Source: Acholeplasmatales bacterium
GTDB lineage: Bacteria; Bacillota_I; Bacilli_A; Acholeplasmatales; Anaeroplasmataceae
Length of the DNA stretch: 5,354 bases
Reading direction: 5' to 3'
Assembly (NCBI GenBank): GCA_024681175.1
Contig: JAILBI010000085.1
Coordinates: forward strand, 1 to 5,354
Position numbers and translations under genes: made by a program. Position 1 is the first letter of the stretch. The number at the start of each line of letters is the position of its first letter. Positions 4,957 to 5,354 of this stretch are shown here, one piece after another. A model generated the notes under the pieces. That model saw only the letters and a program-made list of their open reading frames with translations, did no database searches and was not told where the DNA came from.

Positions 4957-5354
4957 ATGAATTTAAATGAGGTATTAAATCTTTCTAAAACTGAATCATC
5001 AATAAAAAAGATAGATTTATATCTTTCTAAATCTATTATGTATTCAAATGAATTTATGGCAGCTTTAAAATATAAAGCTGAAATAATTTCATTTTTAGGT
5101 GAGCCTAATAAGGCAATTAAAATGCTTGCAGATTATATGCCTTATTTTGATAAGATGGATAATGAATCTATTATTATTACCCTTGATGGAATAATAAATA
5201 TAACATTATCATTATCATTATTTGAACAGGCAGATAATTTTATTGAATTAAAAAAGAAATATTTACCTATTTCTAAATCAAGCTTATATTTAAAGGATAG
5301 AATTAATTTTTATTTATTAAAAAATGATAAAGAAAATGCTAAAGCTATATTAAA
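4957..5354 (+). CDS. Unrecognised, probably alpha-helical repeat protein (3' end outside window)
   Basis: The frame is open from ATG at 4957 to the window end (132 codons, no stop). I do not recognise the family. The visible part has no signal peptide or clear membrane span and looks strongly helical. Segments such as FMAALKYKAEIISFLGEPNK (33-52) followed by AIKMLADYM (53-61), and the later YLKDRINFYLL (111-121) and NDKENAKAIL (123-132), have the size and small/large residue pattern of tetratricopeptide-type helix pairs (YxxA, then GxxxxAIxxL). This is a resemblance only. It follows yfcE by 1 nt, with its ribosome binding site in yfcE, so it is almost surely the third gene of the rdgB operon. 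Codon use matches the neighbours. Confidence 0.75.
   Translation, partial: MNLNEVLNLSKTESSIKKIDLYLSKSIMYSNEFMAALKYKAEIISFLGEPNKAIKMLADYMPYFDKMDNESIIITLDGIINITLSLSLFEQADNFIELKKKYLPISKSSLYLKDRINFYLLKNDKENAKAIL

Noticed and set aside
1..5354. Alternative genetic code with TGA as Trp
   Set aside because: Conserved Trp positions use TGG and the conserved genes read through with no in-frame TGA. No TGA stop is visible either, but the sample is small.

Overview
The window is a very AT-rich bacterial segment with tightly packed genes. Its features point to a low-GC Gram-positive-type lineage (Firmicutes/Bacilli or a Mollicutes-related relative, possibly an uncultured gut or host-associated one). These features are strong A/T codon bias (Arg mostly AGA, Leu mostly TTA), GGAG-type ribosome binding sites, a YrzB-like DUF1292 protein, and the rdgB-yfcE gene pair known from Firmicutes (ysnA-ysnB in Bacillus subtilis). 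All readable Trp codons in conserved positions are TGG and all visible stops are TAA or TAG. Nothing indicates that TGA is read as Trp. The lineage is inferred from these traits; no similarity search was run.

Layout. Positions 1-951 (minus strand) hold the 5' 317 codons of a RhuM-family gene whose 3' end lies outside the window. It is unusual in carrying two RhuM N-terminal modules in tandem, exactly 119 codons apart. An 81-bp divergent spacer separates it from a plus-strand operon: an RluA-family rRNA pseudouridine synthase (1033-1878), a DUF1292 protein (1908-2201) and UDP-galactopyranose mutase glf (2191-3306). glf converges on coaD (minus, 3323-3808, coenzyme A synthesis). The two share one bidirectional hairpin terminator whose arms contain both stop codons. 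A 126-bp divergent spacer with promoters for both directions follows. A second plus-strand operon then begins: rdgB (3935-4531, clean-up of non-canonical purine NTPs), a YfcE-type metallophosphoesterase overlapping it by 26 nt (4506-4955), and the start of an unrecognised, probably alpha-helical protein (4957 to the window end).

How it works together. Most genes are ordinary housekeeping: rRNA modification, CoA synthesis, nucleotide-pool sanitation. Two stand out. glf is a cell-surface sugar gene embedded in a housekeeping operon. The RhuM gene belongs to a family common near prophages and restriction/defence loci. Promoters are compact: predicted start sites fall on or next to the ribosome binding site (coaD, rdgB) or exactly on the start codon (the pseudouridine synthase, which looks leaderless). 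No RNA gene, CRISPR array or insertion sequence was seen. The most unusual element is the double-module RhuM protein.
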